DNA of 52,396 nucleotides from Gammaproteobacteria bacterium. Its GTDB lineage: Bacteria > Pseudomonadota > Gammaproteobacteria > Steroidobacterales > GCA-2729495. Both the position numbers and the translations under genes were made by a program. The stretch lies in NCBI GenBank assembly GCA_016874095.1, contig VGVH01000015.1:1-52396 (forward strand), written 5' to 3'. Below the pieces are notes generated by a model. It was not told where the DNA came from, made no database searches, and was given only the letters and a program-made list of their open reading frames with translations. Numbering within the stretch: the stretch's first letter is position 1; every line of letters begins with the position of its first letter. Shown here in pieces: positions 41,105 to 52,396 of the stretch.

Positions 41105-43198
41105 ATGGCTGTGCCATCAATTAAAAAGACTTTCTCCTACGGCGAACACCAGGTCACGATCGAAACTGGCGAGATTGCCAGACAGGCCGACGGCGCGGTC
41201 CTCGTCACCATGGCCGATACGGTGGTGCTGGTCACGGCAGTGGCCGAGAAGACCGCGGAAGGCAACCGCGATTTCTTCCCGCTGACCGTCAACTACCAGG
41301 AGAAGACCTACGCGGCTGGTCGCATACCCGGAGGCTTCTTCAAGCGCGAAGGTCGTCCTGGCGAGAAAGAAACGCTCACCTCGAGGCTCATCGACCGACC
41401 GATCCGGCCGCTCTTCCCGGAGGGATTCAACAACGAAGTGCAGGTGATTGCGACCGTCGTTTCCATCAATCCGGAAGTGGATGCGGACATCCCCGCAATG
41501 ATCGGCGCGTCCGCGGCATTAATGCTGGCAGGTGTGCCATTCGGCGGTCCGATCGCTGGCGCCCGTGTCGGATATATCGACGGACAGTATGTACTGAACC
41601 CCACCCGCAGCCAGATGCCGCTGTCCCAGATGGATCTGGTCGTCGCCGGCACGGCGGGTGCCGTCCTTATGGTCGAGTCGGAGATCAAGGTACTGCCGGA
41701 GGACGTGGTGCTGGAGGCCGTCATGTTCGGCCACAAAGCACTGCAGACTCCGATCAACGCCATCCAGGAACTCGTGCGCGAAGCGGGCAAGCCGCGCTGG
41801 AACTGGCAGGCCCCGGCGGTTGATCCTGCCTTGCGCAGTGCCGTGGAGGCGCAGGCTGGTCCGGCGATTGCAGAGGCTTATCGGATTCGCGAAAAGCAGC
41901 AGCGCACGAATCGCCTGGCAGAACAAAAGACCGCTGCGACGGCTGCTCTCGCTTCCGGTGACGGTGCTCGCTGGACCGCCGACCAGGTCGGCGAGGAATT
42001 TTCCGCTCTGGAGAGCCGGGTGGTCCGGCAGCGTGTGATCAACGGAGAACCGCGCATCGACGGGCGCAATTACACGACTGTGCGTCCGATCTCGATCCGC
42101 ACCGGCATTCTTCCCCGTACGCATGGTTCCGCGTTGTTTACGCGCGGGGAGACCCAGGCGCTCGTGGTTACGACCTTGGGCACCGACCGCGATGCACAAA
42201 TCATCGATGCGCTCGTGGGCGAGCACCGCGATCGATTCATGTTTCACTACAACTTCCCGCCGTACTCCACCGGCGAGATATCCTTCATGACGTCTCCGAA
42301 GCGCCGCGAGATCGGCCACGGCCGCCTGGCTCGTCGTGGCGTCACTGCCGTGCTGCCCGACCTGGCGAATTTCCCCTATGTCCTGCGCGTAGTGTCCGAG
42401 ATCACGGAGTCGAACGGCTCGAGTTCCATGGCGTCGGTTTGCGGCGCAAGCCTTGCCCTCATGGATGCCGGTGTTCCAACGTCAGCGCCGGTGGCTGGCG
42501 TTGCGATGGGGCTCGTCAAGGAAGGAAGCCGCTACCAGGTCCTGACCGACATACTCGGCGACGAGGATCACCTTGGTGACATGGACTTCAAGGTGGCCGG
42601 CACCTCCACCGGGGTCACGGCACTGCAGATGGATATCAAGATCGACGGTATCACCCGGGAGATCATGCAGGACGCGTTGAAGCAGGCGCGCGAGGCCCGG
42701 CTGCATATTCTGGGCGAGATGAACAAGGCGTTGGCGGCGCCGCGCCAGAAGATGTCCGACTGGGCGCCCACCATCATCACGATCCGTATCGATCCTGAGA
42801 AAATTCGCGATGTCATCGGCAAGGGCGGCTCAGTGATAAGAGCCATTACCGAAGAGACCGGCACCACGATCGACATCGACAATGACGGCACCGTCAAGAT
42901 TGCCTCCGTGAACGCGGTGGCCGGACGGGAGGCTCAGCGGCGTGTGGAGCTCATAACAGCCGATGTCGAGGTCGGCGCCGTGTACGAGGGTCGGGTTGCC
43001 CGACTGATGGACTTCGGTGCGTTCGTGACGATTCTTCCCGGTCGGGACGGGCTCGTGCACATCTCGCAGATTTCCGAGGAGCGCGTGGAGCGGGTCGGTG
43101 ACAGGCTCCGAGAGGGCGATTTCGTGCGGGTAAAGGTGCTGGAGGTCGATCGGCAGGGCCGCATTCGCCTCAGCATGAGAAACGTGGACGCCGCCTGA
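41105..43198 (+). CDS. pnp: Polyribonucleotide nucleotidyltransferase (PNPase)
   Basis: Phosphorolytic 3'-5' exoribonuclease and degradosome partner. 697 residues (E. coli 711): two RNase PH-like domains (about 1-215 and 300-540; the second with [14 protein letters not shown] and the catalytic-region [19 protein letters not shown], landmark Asp residues), an all-alpha linker, then the KH domain ([15 protein letters not shown]) and S1 domain ([18 protein letters not shown]) at the C-terminus. The family's usual lysine/acid-rich tail after S1 is nearly absent: the protein stops at MRNVDAA. Confidence 0.98.
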   Translation: MAVPSIKKTFSYGEHQVTIETGEIARQADGAVLVTMADTVVLVTAVAEKTAEGNRDFFPLTVNYQEKTYAAGRIPGGFFKREGRPGEKETLTSRLIDRPIRPLFPEGFNNEVQVIATVVSINPEVDADIPAMIGASAALMLAGVPFGGPIAGARVGYIDGQYVLNPTRSQMPLSQMDLVVAGTAGAVLMVESEIKVLPEDVVLEAVMFGHKALQTPINAIQELVREAGKPRWNWQAPAVDPALRSAVEAQAGPAIAEAYRIREKQQRTNRLAEQKTAATAALASGDGARWTADQVGEEFSALESRVVRQRVINGEPRIDGRNYTTVRPISIRTGILPRTHGSALFTRGETQALVVTTLGTDRDAQIIDALVGEHRDRFMFHYNFPPYSTGEISFMTSPKRREIGHGRLARRGVTAVLPDLANFPYVLRVVSEITESNGSSSMASVCGASLALMDAGVPTSAPVAGVAMGLVKEGSRYQVLTDILGDEDHLGDMDFKVAGTSTGVTALQMDIKIDGITREIMQDALKQAREARLHILGEMNKALAAPRQKMSDWAPTIITIRIDPEKIRDVIGKGGSVIRAITEETGTTIDIDNDGTVKIASVNAVAGREAQRRVELITADVEVGAVYEGRVARLMDFGAFVTILPGRDGLVHISQISEERVERVGDRLREGDFVRVKVLEVDRQGRIRLSMRNVDAA

Positions 43199-43207
43199 TC
43201 GGCGGCG
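43189..43207 (+). other. Hairpin spanning the pnp stop codon
   Basis: CGCCGCC (43189-43195), loop TGATC containing the stop, GGCGGCG (43201-43207). GC-rich, no U-tract; could contribute to termination or transcript stability between the convergent pnp and phaR. Confidence 0.35.
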
Positions 43208-43227
43208 CCCACGGTCAGTCTTCGGCG

Positions 43228-43560
43228 TTACGCATCCAGGGCGTGTCTCGCGCCCTGGGTGTCCTTCAGTGCTGCTCTCAGGCGTTCCGCCAGGCCGGGA
43301 TCCCGTTCCCGCGTCGACAGGCGAATCAGGGCTGCCAGGAAGTCAGCGGTCAGGAGTGACGCCCCGCTGCGTTCGGCGTCGCCGATGATCTGCAGCAGCA
43401 CGGTTGCCGTGATGTTCTTGCCGCTGGCCTGATCAGCCACCTCTATTTCGCCACCGTCCGTGATGACATTTCTCAGGTCATCCAGATTCACGTAGCGACT
43501 ATCGACGGTGTCGTAGAGACGACGGTTGGCGTACTTGCGGATCAGTCTGGGTTTGCTCAT
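43228..43560 (-). CDS. phaR: Polyhydroxyalkanoate synthesis regulator-like protein (PHB_acc_N domain)
   Basis: 110 residues. The N-terminal 60 residues (PRLIRKYANRRLYDTVDSRY, VNLDDLRNVI, GKNITATVLLQII landmarks) match the DNA-binding domain of PhaR-type regulators that sense polyhydroxyalkanoate and control phasin genes. The C-terminal accumulation domains of full-length PhaR (about 180 residues) are missing; only a short Leu/Arg-rich helix follows. I start at the ATG at 43560; GGAG is about 12 bases upstream, and an ATG at 43623 has none. No phaC, phaA, phaB or phasin is in the window, so the target is unknown. Confidence 0.8.
   Translation of the reverse strand: MSKPRLIRKYANRRLYDTVDSRYVNLDDLRNVITDGGEIEVADQASGKNITATVLLQIIGDAERSGASLLTADFLAALIRLSTRERDPGLAERLRAALKDTQGARHALDA
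43236..43258. other. Hairpin inside the phaR 3' end, downstream of pnp
   Basis: Perfect 8-bp stem CCAGGGCG (43236-43243) / CGCCCTGG (43251-43258) with a 7-base loop, 38 bases after the pnp stop on the plus strand and inside the last codons of phaR on the minus strand. Without a U-run it is only a possible barrier between the convergent genes. Confidence 0.3.
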
Positions 43561-43791
43561 GGCGTGCGTATTCTCCGGTTGGTTCGCTTGGGCAGCCACA
43601 GAAAGTCGTTCTGCTGCTGCCATGCCGGTTCGACATTCACTCCGGCCGGATAGTTCGCCGCAGTGGGGTAGGCGCTATCGCCCGTCTGGAATCATGGGGT
43701 TACCGCGAACCGGAGGGGCATCGGAATCTGCCTGATGGGAGCGAACGCGCCGGTTGCCGGCGAATGCGGCTGCGTGACGGCTGAAGCGCAC

Positions 43792-44535
43792 TCAGAACCC
43801 GTCTTCGCGGTCCCTGAACTGCCGTTCCGCGAGCTCGCGCCGTTCTTGCGCTTCTAGCGACAAGGTCGCGACCGGCCGTGCCTCCAGCCGACGCAGTCCG
43901 ATCTCTTCGCCGGTCTCTTCGCAATAGCCGTAAGTGCCATCGTCAATGCGATTGAGTGCCGACTCGATCTTCTTCAGAAGTTTGCGTTCGCGGTCGCGGG
44001 TGCGAAGTTCGAGGCCAAATTCCGACTCCTGGGTAGCGCGGTCATTCGGATCCGGGAAATTGCTGGCTTCGTCCTGCATGTGGTGGACGGTGCGATCGAC
44101 CTCTTCCATCAACTCGCGTTTCCACGCTCGCAGGATGCTGCGGAAGTGGGCGGTCTGCCGATCGTTCATATACGCCTCGCCCGACTTCGCCTGATACGGT
44201 GGGATGCCGTGAATCAGTCCGACGCTGCTCGTGAGTGGCGCCCCATCGCTCCGGCGACCCGGCGATGGACGGACAACGGAGCGAGCGGGCGGTCGCCGGG
44301 CTGGCTTAGAGGAGGGGCGTGCCGGTCCCGCCGAAACGGGGAAACGGGCCGAGGATCGGGCTGGCCGTACCGGTGATTTTTTCACTGTCTGTGATGCTGT
44401 TGACTTGGGCGGTGCTGCGACTGCGGGCCGGGAGGCTCGCTTCGCTGGCGTGGCGGGTTTCTTCGGGACTGGCTTGGCTTTCCCGGCGGAAGCGCGGCCT
44501 GAACTTTTGGCGATCGGGCGCTTTTTTGCGGCCAT
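43792..44535 (-). CDS. dksA: RNA polymerase-binding factor DksA, cysteine-poor and with a long basic N-terminal tail
   Basis: Works with ppGpp on RNA polymerase to control rRNA and amino-acid promoters. 247 residues against 151 in E. coli. Residues 105-247 align with DksA: PPYQAKSGEAYMND, the coiled coil with FPDPNDRATQESEF (tip Asp165 and Ala167, matching D74/A76), and GYCEETGEEIGLRRLEARP. Of the four zinc cysteines only Cys205 remains; the others are Thr208, Ser226 and Ala229, as in some alphaproteobacterial and DksA2-type proteins. Residues 1-100 are a Lys/Arg/Pro/Ala-rich, probably disordered, histone-like tail. ATG at 44535 has a GGAT 6 bases upstream. Confidence 0.93.
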   Translation of the reverse strand: MAAKKRPIAKSSGRASAGKAKPVPKKPATPAKRASRPAVAAPPKSTASQTVKKSPVRPARSSARFPVSAGPARPSSKPARRPPARSVVRPSPGRRSDGAPLTSSVGLIHGIPPYQAKSGEAYMNDRQTAHFRSILRAWKRELMEEVDRTVHHMQDEASNFPDPNDRATQESEFGLELRTRDRERKLLKKIESALNRIDDGTYGYCEETGEEIGLRRLEARPVATLSLEAQERRELAERQFRDREDGF

Positions 44536-44567
44536 GGCAAATCCATGCGGTTTTCGCGAAACGCGGC

Positions 44568-44573
44568 ATTATA
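44568..44573 (-). promoter_or_regulatory. -10 box of the dksA promoter
   Basis: Consensus TATAAT on the minus strand (44573-44568), about 32 bases upstream of dksA. The -35 region is CTTTTA at 17 bases, a poor match. It sits in the queF-dksA gap, so dksA can be transcribed independently of queF. Confidence 0.55.
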
Positions 44574-44635
44574 CAGACAGAGGTCGCGACTAAAAGGGCC
44601 AGAATAGCCTGAGAAAACAATGATTTTCGCTGGTT

Positions 44636-45037
44636 CTAGGCGGCAGGGTCGGGCGGGACTGTCACCAACGGTGGTGGTTCCCAACCCGGTTTTCGATATT
44701 CGGCCCTGACCGATGTGCAAAGACCGCCGCGGACATTGAAGTCAGCGGTCAGTCTCAGGAAGCGCGGTGCAATCCTTGCGACCAGGTCGTCGCGGATGCG
44801 ATTGGTGACAGCTTCGTGGAACGCACCTTCGTTGCGGTATGACCAGTAATAGAGTTTCAGGGATTTCAGTTCGACACAGAGCAGGTCAGGAACGTATTCC
44901 AGGGTAATCGTGGCGAAGTCCGGCTGCCCTGTCTTCGGGCACAGGCAGGTGAATTCCTGCGTGCGGATGCGAATCGTGTAGTCGCGATCCCGGGAAGGGC
45001 TTGGAAAGGACTCAAGCAATGCGCGATCGGGGCTCAT
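44636..45037 (-). CDS. queF: NADPH-dependent 7-cyano-7-deazaguanine (preQ0) reductase
   Basis: Reduces the preQ0 nitrile to preQ1 in queuosine synthesis. 133 residues, the short unimodular type (B. subtilis 165; E. coli is a 282-residue bimodular enzyme). Catalytic Cys33 in [10 protein letters not shown] with Asp40, [16 protein letters not shown], and His74/Glu75 in AFHE keep the exact spacing of B. subtilis C55, D62, H96 and E97. No other queuosine gene or preQ1 riboswitch is nearby. Confidence 0.94.
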   Translation of the reverse strand: MSPDRALLESFPSPSRDRDYTIRIRTQEFTCLCPKTGQPDFATITLEYVPDLLCVELKSLKLYYWSYRNEGAFHEAVTNRIRDDLVARIAPRFLRLTADFNVRGGLCTSVRAEYRKPGWEPPPLVTVPPDPAA

Positions 45038-45088
45038 TGGGGCATTCGATTCGTGCGAGAAGCGGTTTCGCGGAAGTCGGCATGTTGC

Positions 45089-45117
45089 GTGTCAATGCTG
45101 TTTTTTTAATTTACACT
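45089..45117 (+). promoter_or_regulatory. Possible smc promoter
   Basis: GTGTCA (45089-45094), 17 bases including a run of seven T, TACACT (45112-45117); each hexamer matches four of six. It gives smc an untranslated leader of roughly 165 bases. Confidence 0.45.
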
Positions 45118-45192
45118 ACCCGCCGTGCGCGGACTATGAATGGGGAGCCATGCGCCTGTCGTCGACAGGAGCAGCATGGCTGCATGGTCAGG

Positions 45193-45211
45193 GCGCATCT
45201 CGGAGGTGCGC
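45193..45211 (+). other. Hairpin in the smc leader
   Basis: GCGCATCT (45193-45200), loop CGG, AGGTGCGC (45204-45211): an 8-bp stem with one G-U pair. No U-tract. The leader otherwise holds nothing I recognise. Confidence 0.35.
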
Positions 45212-45288
45212 ATTGAAACGAATTTCGGATCCGGTGCCGGGACCATTGGCCTGTCGCTGCCTTCCGGCCATGACGAGATAGTTCGGCC

Positions 45289-48200
45289 ATGCGTCTCAGC
45301 CGGATCAAATTGGCAGGTTTCAAGTCTTTCGTCGATCCGACGACGTTCCAACTGCCCTCGAATCTTGTCGGTATAGTCGGGCCCAATGGCTGCGGCAAGT
45401 CGAATGTCATCGATGCCGTGCGCTGGGTCATGGGGGAAATGTCGGCCAAGCATCTGCGTGGCGATTCCATGGCCGACGTTATCTTCAACGGCTCGTCCAC
45501 GCGCAAGCCGGTCGGTACAGCCAGCATCGAGCTGTTCTTCGACAACTCCGCAGGCCTGGTTGGCGGGCAGTATGCCCAGTACGCCGAAATCGCGCTGAAA
45601 CGGACACTGTCCCGTGACGGCACCTCATCCTATTTTCTGAACAATACCCGCTGCCGTCGCCGGGATATCACTGAAATTTTCCTCGGTACCGGGCTCGGCT
45701 CCCGCGGGTACTCGATCATCGAGCAGGGTATGGTCTCCCGGCTGGTGGAGGCCAAGCCCGATGACATGCGCAACTACATCGAGGAGGCGGCCGGAATATC
45801 CAAGTACAAGGAGCGGCGACGCGAGACCGAAACGAGGATCCAGCACACCCGCGACAATATGGCGCGCCTGAACGACCTGCGCGAAGAGATCGCCAAGCAG
45901 ATCGAGACTCTCCAGCGCCAGGCGCGGACCGCGGAACGTTACCGTGAACACAAGGCGCGGGAGCGTCGGCTGGAGGCTGAGCTGCTGGGGTTGAAACTCG
46001 CGGAGCTGGATGCGTCCCTCGAACGCTCCAACATGGACCTGGCCCGTCAGGAGACGGCCAAGGAGGCGGCCATTGCCGATCAGCGTCGGATCGAGGCTGG
46101 CATCGTCTCGGCCCGCGAGAGGCATGTTTCGGCGACCGAGGCATTCAACAGCGCGCAGGCCCGCTACTACGCCGGCCAGAGCGAGATTTCCCGGCTGGAA
46201 CAGGGCACTGCCCACGCGAGGGAGACGCGCGACAGGCAGCGGGCGGATCACACCCAGGGTCTGCAGCAGATCGCGGATATCGACGCGCAGATAGCCCGTG
46301 ATCAGTCGATGCTTGGCGATGCTGGCAGGTCGCTGGGCTTGCTGGAGCCTGAGCTTGCCCGCTTGCGCGATGCCGCTGCTGCTGCATCCGTTCGCCGTGA
46401 GCAGGCCGAGCAGGCACTCGATGACTGGCAGCACGCCTGGCAGGAATTCAATCTCGGCTTGAAGGAGCTGCAGCAGGCTGGAGCGCTGGAACGGACCCGT
46501 ATAGAACACCTTGCTGCGCAACTGGGGCAGCTCAGCCGGCAGCAGCAGGCGCTGGACGCGGACCGCGGTGCGATTGCGCTGATCGATTTCGACGGTCGCA
46601 GTGAAGCCCAGCGAGCGGTGGAGCACGGTTTGGCTGTCCGCTCGGAAGAGTTACAGTCGCAAATCCGGGACACGGACCGGGAATTGGCGCGATCGGCCGA
46701 GTCCGAGAGGGCGCTCAGTGACAGGTTCGAGCAGTTGACGGCTGACCTCGCATCGCGGAAGGGACAGATAGCAGCCCTGGCGGCCATCGAGCAGACCATG
46801 CTCGGCGCGGACGACGAAGCCCTGACCGGATGGCTCACCCGCGAAGGCCTTGCGGCCAAGCCCAGGCTGGCACGGCAGCTTCGGGTAGAAGAAGGATGGG
46901 TGTTGGCCGTGGAAACGGTGCTCGGAGATTTTCTTCACGCGGTTTGCGTGAAGGGCTTCGCGCATCACCTGGGCGCGCTGCCGGACTCCCAGGTGATACT
47001 CGTGGAAAACACCGGCCTCGCCGCAGCGCCCGATCCACGCAGCCTGCTATCCAGAGTAGCGGAACCAGGCCGGGCTTATAGCCTGCTTGCCAACGTCCTG
47101 ACCGCCGACAATCTTGCCGACGCTGTGCGCCTGCAGGGAAGTTGCAAGGCGCACGAGTCCGTGGTCACGCGCGATGGCGTCTGGCTCGGCCCGGGTTGGG
47201 TTCGAGTTAACCGCGGCCAGCGCAGTACCCATGGCCTGCTCGCACGTGCGCATGAATTGCGTGATCTGGAACGGACCGCCACCGCCCTGCAGGAACAGAT
47301 CAGTGCGGTTGATCGTGAACGACAAGGCGTACGTGGCCGGGTGGAAGCTGCCGGTCGGCGCCGGCTGGCCTTAGCGGCCGAATGCAATCCGGTCATCCGC
47401 GACCACGCCGAGGCGATCGCCGTGCTCGATGGGCTGCGGGCGGAGAAAGATCGCGCCGACGCACGGTTCTCAGCGCTGGACCGGGATATCGGCCAGGTGG
47501 CGGGAGAGATGGCTGGTCTGCGGGATGCGCTGGATTCGGCCCGGAAAAAGGCCGACACCGCGGATGAAGCGGCCGGCGTCGAGGCCGCGCGCCGGCCAGA
47601 TCTTCAGCGCCGCCAGGCAGAGCTGCTCGCGACCTACGAGGAGGCGCGCTCGAGCGAGGATGCCGAGCGCGCAAAGGTGACGGCGCTGGATCTGGAGCAT
47701 GAGCGCCTGCGGGTGACGCTGGAGTCGGTCAGCTCTGGCCTTGCCAGGCTCACTGCACAACGAAGTCAGCTCGACGAACGCAGGGTTGTGCTGGACAGTG
47801 ACATCGCTGCCCACGAACCCGCTCTTGTCGAGCTGCAGCGACAGTTGTCATTGCATCTCGAGGACCAGTTGGCGGTCGATCGCGACCTCGCTGCACGCAG
47901 AGGCGACCTGGAGGAAGTCGAATCGGCATTGCGCACCCATGAGAGCGACAGGGCTGCTGCGGAGAAGGCTGTCGCCGCAGTCCGGGAAGCCCTCGAATCG
48001 ATTCGGCTGCAGGTGCGTGAGGTCGAAATACGTCGGGAAGGGGTGCTGGAGGCTTTCGCGGCCAACGGCGCCGTCCTGGACGAGGTATTGCGCGATATGC
48101 CGCCCGATGCTGCCGTCGTCCCCTGGCAGGAAGCGCTCGACGACGTTCGCCGGAAAATTGAACGCCTCGGACCGATCAATCTCGCCGCTATTGAACAATT

Positions 48201-48780
48201 CAGCGAGCAGTCGGAGCGCAAGAAATACCTCGATGCGCAGAACGACGACCTGATCGCGGCGCTTGATACGCTCGAGCAGGCTATCCGCAAGATCGACCGC
48301 GAGACCCGCGCGCGATTTCAGGAAACTTTCGAAAACGTCAATCAGGGCCTGAAGCGGATATTTCCGCGGCTCTTCGCAGGCGGGCATGCCTACCTGTCCC
48401 TGGAGGGCGAGGATGTTCTGTCCGCCGGTGTTACGGTCATGGCCCGTCCGCCCGGCAAGCGCAACAGTCATATACATCTTCTGTCGGGGGGCGAGAAGGC
48501 GTTGACGGCGGTTGCGCTGATTTTCGCGATTTTCGAGCTGAATCCGGCGCCTTTCTGCCTCCTCGATGAGGTCGATGCGCCGTTGGATGAAGCCAACGTC
48601 GGGCGTTTCTGCGACATCGTGCGTGAGATGGCGCAGCGCGTGCAGTTCGTTGTCATTACGCACAACAAGACAACGATGGAGATGGTCAATCAGCTGACAG
48701 GCGTCACGATGAACGAGCCCGGCGTGTCCAGGCTGGTGTCGGTAGACCTAGACGCAGCTGTCCAGCTGGCGGCCAGCTGA
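45289..48780 (+). CDS. smc: Chromosome segregation protein SMC
   Basis: Condensin-like ATPase that organises the chromosome, normally with ScpA and ScpB (not in this window). 1163 residues: Walker A GPNGCGKS at 31-38, two long coiled-coil arms (about 165-500 and 670-1000), a central hinge with Gly-rich turns (about 510-650), and the C-terminal ABC signature LLSGGEKALTAVAL plus Walker B PFCLLDEVDAPLDEAN. Enterobacteria use MukBEF instead, so a true SMC fits non-enteric gammaproteobacteria. The ATG has no strong Shine-Dalgarno but matches the conserved N-terminus. Confidence 0.97.
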   Translation: MRLSRIKLAGFKSFVDPTTFQLPSNLVGIVGPNGCGKSNVIDAVRWVMGEMSAKHLRGDSMADVIFNGSSTRKPVGTASIELFFDNSAGLVGGQYAQYAEIALKRTLSRDGTSSYFLNNTRCRRRDITEIFLGTGLGSRGYSIIEQGMVSRLVEAKPDDMRNYIEEAAGISKYKERRRETETRIQHTRDNMARLNDLREEIAKQIETLQRQARTAERYREHKARERRLEAELLGLKLAELDASLERSNMDLARQETAKEAAIADQRRIEAGIVSARERHVSATEAFNSAQARYYAGQSEISRLEQGTAHARETRDRQRADHTQGLQQIADIDAQIARDQSMLGDAGRSLGLLEPELARLRDAAAAASVRREQAEQALDDWQHAWQEFNLGLKELQQAGALERTRIEHLAAQLGQLSRQQQALDADRGAIALIDFDGRSEAQRAVEHGLAVRSEELQSQIRDTDRELARSAESERALSDRFEQLTADLASRKGQIAALAAIEQTMLGADDEALTGWLTREGLAAKPRLARQLRVEEGWVLAVETVLGDFLHAVCVKGFAHHLGALPDSQVILVENTGLAAAPDPRSLLSRVAEPGRAYSLLANVLTADNLADAVRLQGSCKAHESVVTRDGVWLGPGWVRVNRGQRSTHGLLARAHELRDLERTATALQEQISAVDRERQGVRGRVEAAGRRRLALAAECNPVIRDHAEAIAVLDGLRAEKDRADARFSALDRDIGQVAGEMAGLRDALDSARKKADTADEAAGVEAARRPDLQRRQAELLATYEEARSSEDAERAKVTALDLEHERLRVTLESVSSGLARLTAQRSQLDERRVVLDSDIAAHEPALVELQRQLSLHLEDQLAVDRDLAARRGDLEEVESALRTHESDRAAAEKAVAAVREALESIRLQVREVEIRREGVLEAFAANGAVLDEVLRDMPPDAAVVPWQEALDDVRRKIERLGPINLAAIEQFSEQSERKKYLDAQNDDLIAALDTLEQAIRKIDRETRARFQETFENVNQGLKRIFPRLFAGGHAYLSLEGEDVLSAGVTVMARPPGKRNSHIHLLSGGEKALTAVALIFAIFELNPAPFCLLDEVDAPLDEANVGRFCDIVREMAQRVQFVVITHNKTTMEMVNQLTGVTMNEPGVSRLVSVDLDAAVQLAAS

Positions 48781-48793
48781 GGGAGCTACGACG

Positions 48794-52289
<3,496 letters not shown>

Positions 52290-52303
52290 CTAGAAAACAC
52301 TCT

Positions 52304-52396
52304 CTACTTGGCACCGGAACCGGTGATGCCCTTGGCACCGGAGCCGGTGATGCCCTTGGCGCCGGAGCCGGTGATGCCCTTGGCGCCGGAGCCGGT
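52304..52396 (-). CDS. C-terminus of an unknown protein made of octapeptide repeats (partial)
   Basis: Only the last 30 codons are in the window, read on the minus strand to a TAG at 52306-52304. They encode three copies of TGSGAKGI and a final TGSGAK. The N-terminal part lies beyond the right edge. The repeat is Gly-rich with one Lys per unit, expected to be flexible or to form a regular extended array; a surface or secreted protein would be usual, but nothing visible proves it. It converges on the DUF6502-like gene across 14 bases. DUF6502 genes are, as I recall, often next to DUF5666 genes, so that is one candidate identity. Confidence 0.5.
   Translation of the reverse strand, partial: TGSGAKGITGSGAKGITGSGAKGITGSGAK
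52307..52396. repeat. 24-bp direct tandem repeat (about 3.75 copies, continues past the edge)
   Basis: Unit CTTGGCRCCGGARCCGGTGATGCC, written as CTTGGCRCCGG + ARCCGGTGATGCC, starts at 52307, 52331, 52355 and 52379 (last copy cut). Copies differ only at two purine positions, with the leftmost copy carrying A at both. Each unit contains the dyad CACCGG-NN-CCGGTG or a one-mismatch form. No spacers lie between units, so this is not CRISPR. Confidence 0.9.

Noticed and set aside
43748-43762. CGCCGG/CCGGCG hairpin downstream of dksA as its terminator
   Set aside because: Stem of 6 bp without a U-tract on the minus strand; too weak to call.
45140-45376. Small open frame starting in the smc leader
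   Set aside because: It runs out of frame 88 bases into smc, has no recognisable domain and its codons after 45289 are dictated by smc.
52307-52396. CRISPR array at the right edge
   Set aside because: The units are directly contiguous 24-mers with no unique spacers.

Overview
The window is a gene-dense, high-GC (roughly 65 %) chromosomal segment of a gammaproteobacterium. Its gene order (recN-nadK / hrcA-grpE-dnaK-dnaJ / dapB-carAB-greA / yhbY-rlmE-ftsH-folP-glmM-tpiA-secG / tRNA-Leu / nuoA-N / tRNA-fMet / rimP-nusA-infB-rbfA-truB-rpsO-pnp / dksA / smc-zipA-ligA) is that of the E. coli greA-to-pnp neighbourhood with tpiA and the complex I operon added. With a VPLPA/PEP-CTERM tail, a PHB_acc_N regulator and a DUF6502-like gene, this suggests the Xanthomonadales/Nevskiales/Steroidobacterales part of the class. 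That placement is inference from layout and families; no marker was searched.

Bases 1-113 are the tail of an exosortase-type surface protein. Bases 196-2789 (minus) carry recN and nadK. Bases 2987-13721 (plus) run from the heat-shock operon through lysine, arginine and pyrimidine synthesis to greA; two sigma-32-like promoters lie on the stop codons of hrcA and grpE. After divergent yhbY, bases 14050-20082 hold rlmE, the FtsH protease, folate and cell-wall precursor genes, triosephosphate isomerase and SecG. tRNA-Leu(GAG) sits 5 bases after secG and 24 bases before the 14-gene nuo operon (20197-34403), which has separate nuoC and nuoD.

Bases 34466-34542 encode an initiator tRNA with an unusual U1/U72 mismatch. 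It is followed by two intrinsic terminator-like hairpins, the second directly ahead of rimP, which suggests attenuation of the rimP-nusA-infB operon as in E. coli. That operon continues through rbfA and truB to rpsO and pnp, with a large hairpin in the pnp leader. A short minus-strand block (phaR, dksA, queF) precedes plus-strand smc-zipA-ligA. DksA has lost three of its four zinc-ligand cysteines and carries a basic, Pro/Ala-rich N-terminal tail of about 100 residues.

The right end changes character: a DUF6502-like gene overlapping ligA uses codons rare in its neighbours, and it converges, 14 bases away, on the C-terminus of a minus-strand gene built of 24-bp repeats (octapeptide TGSGAKGI). 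This is the least conventional part of the window and continues beyond its edge. I saw no rRNA, CRISPR array, insertion sequence, integrase or phage gene, and nothing clearly constituting a new defence or biosynthetic system.
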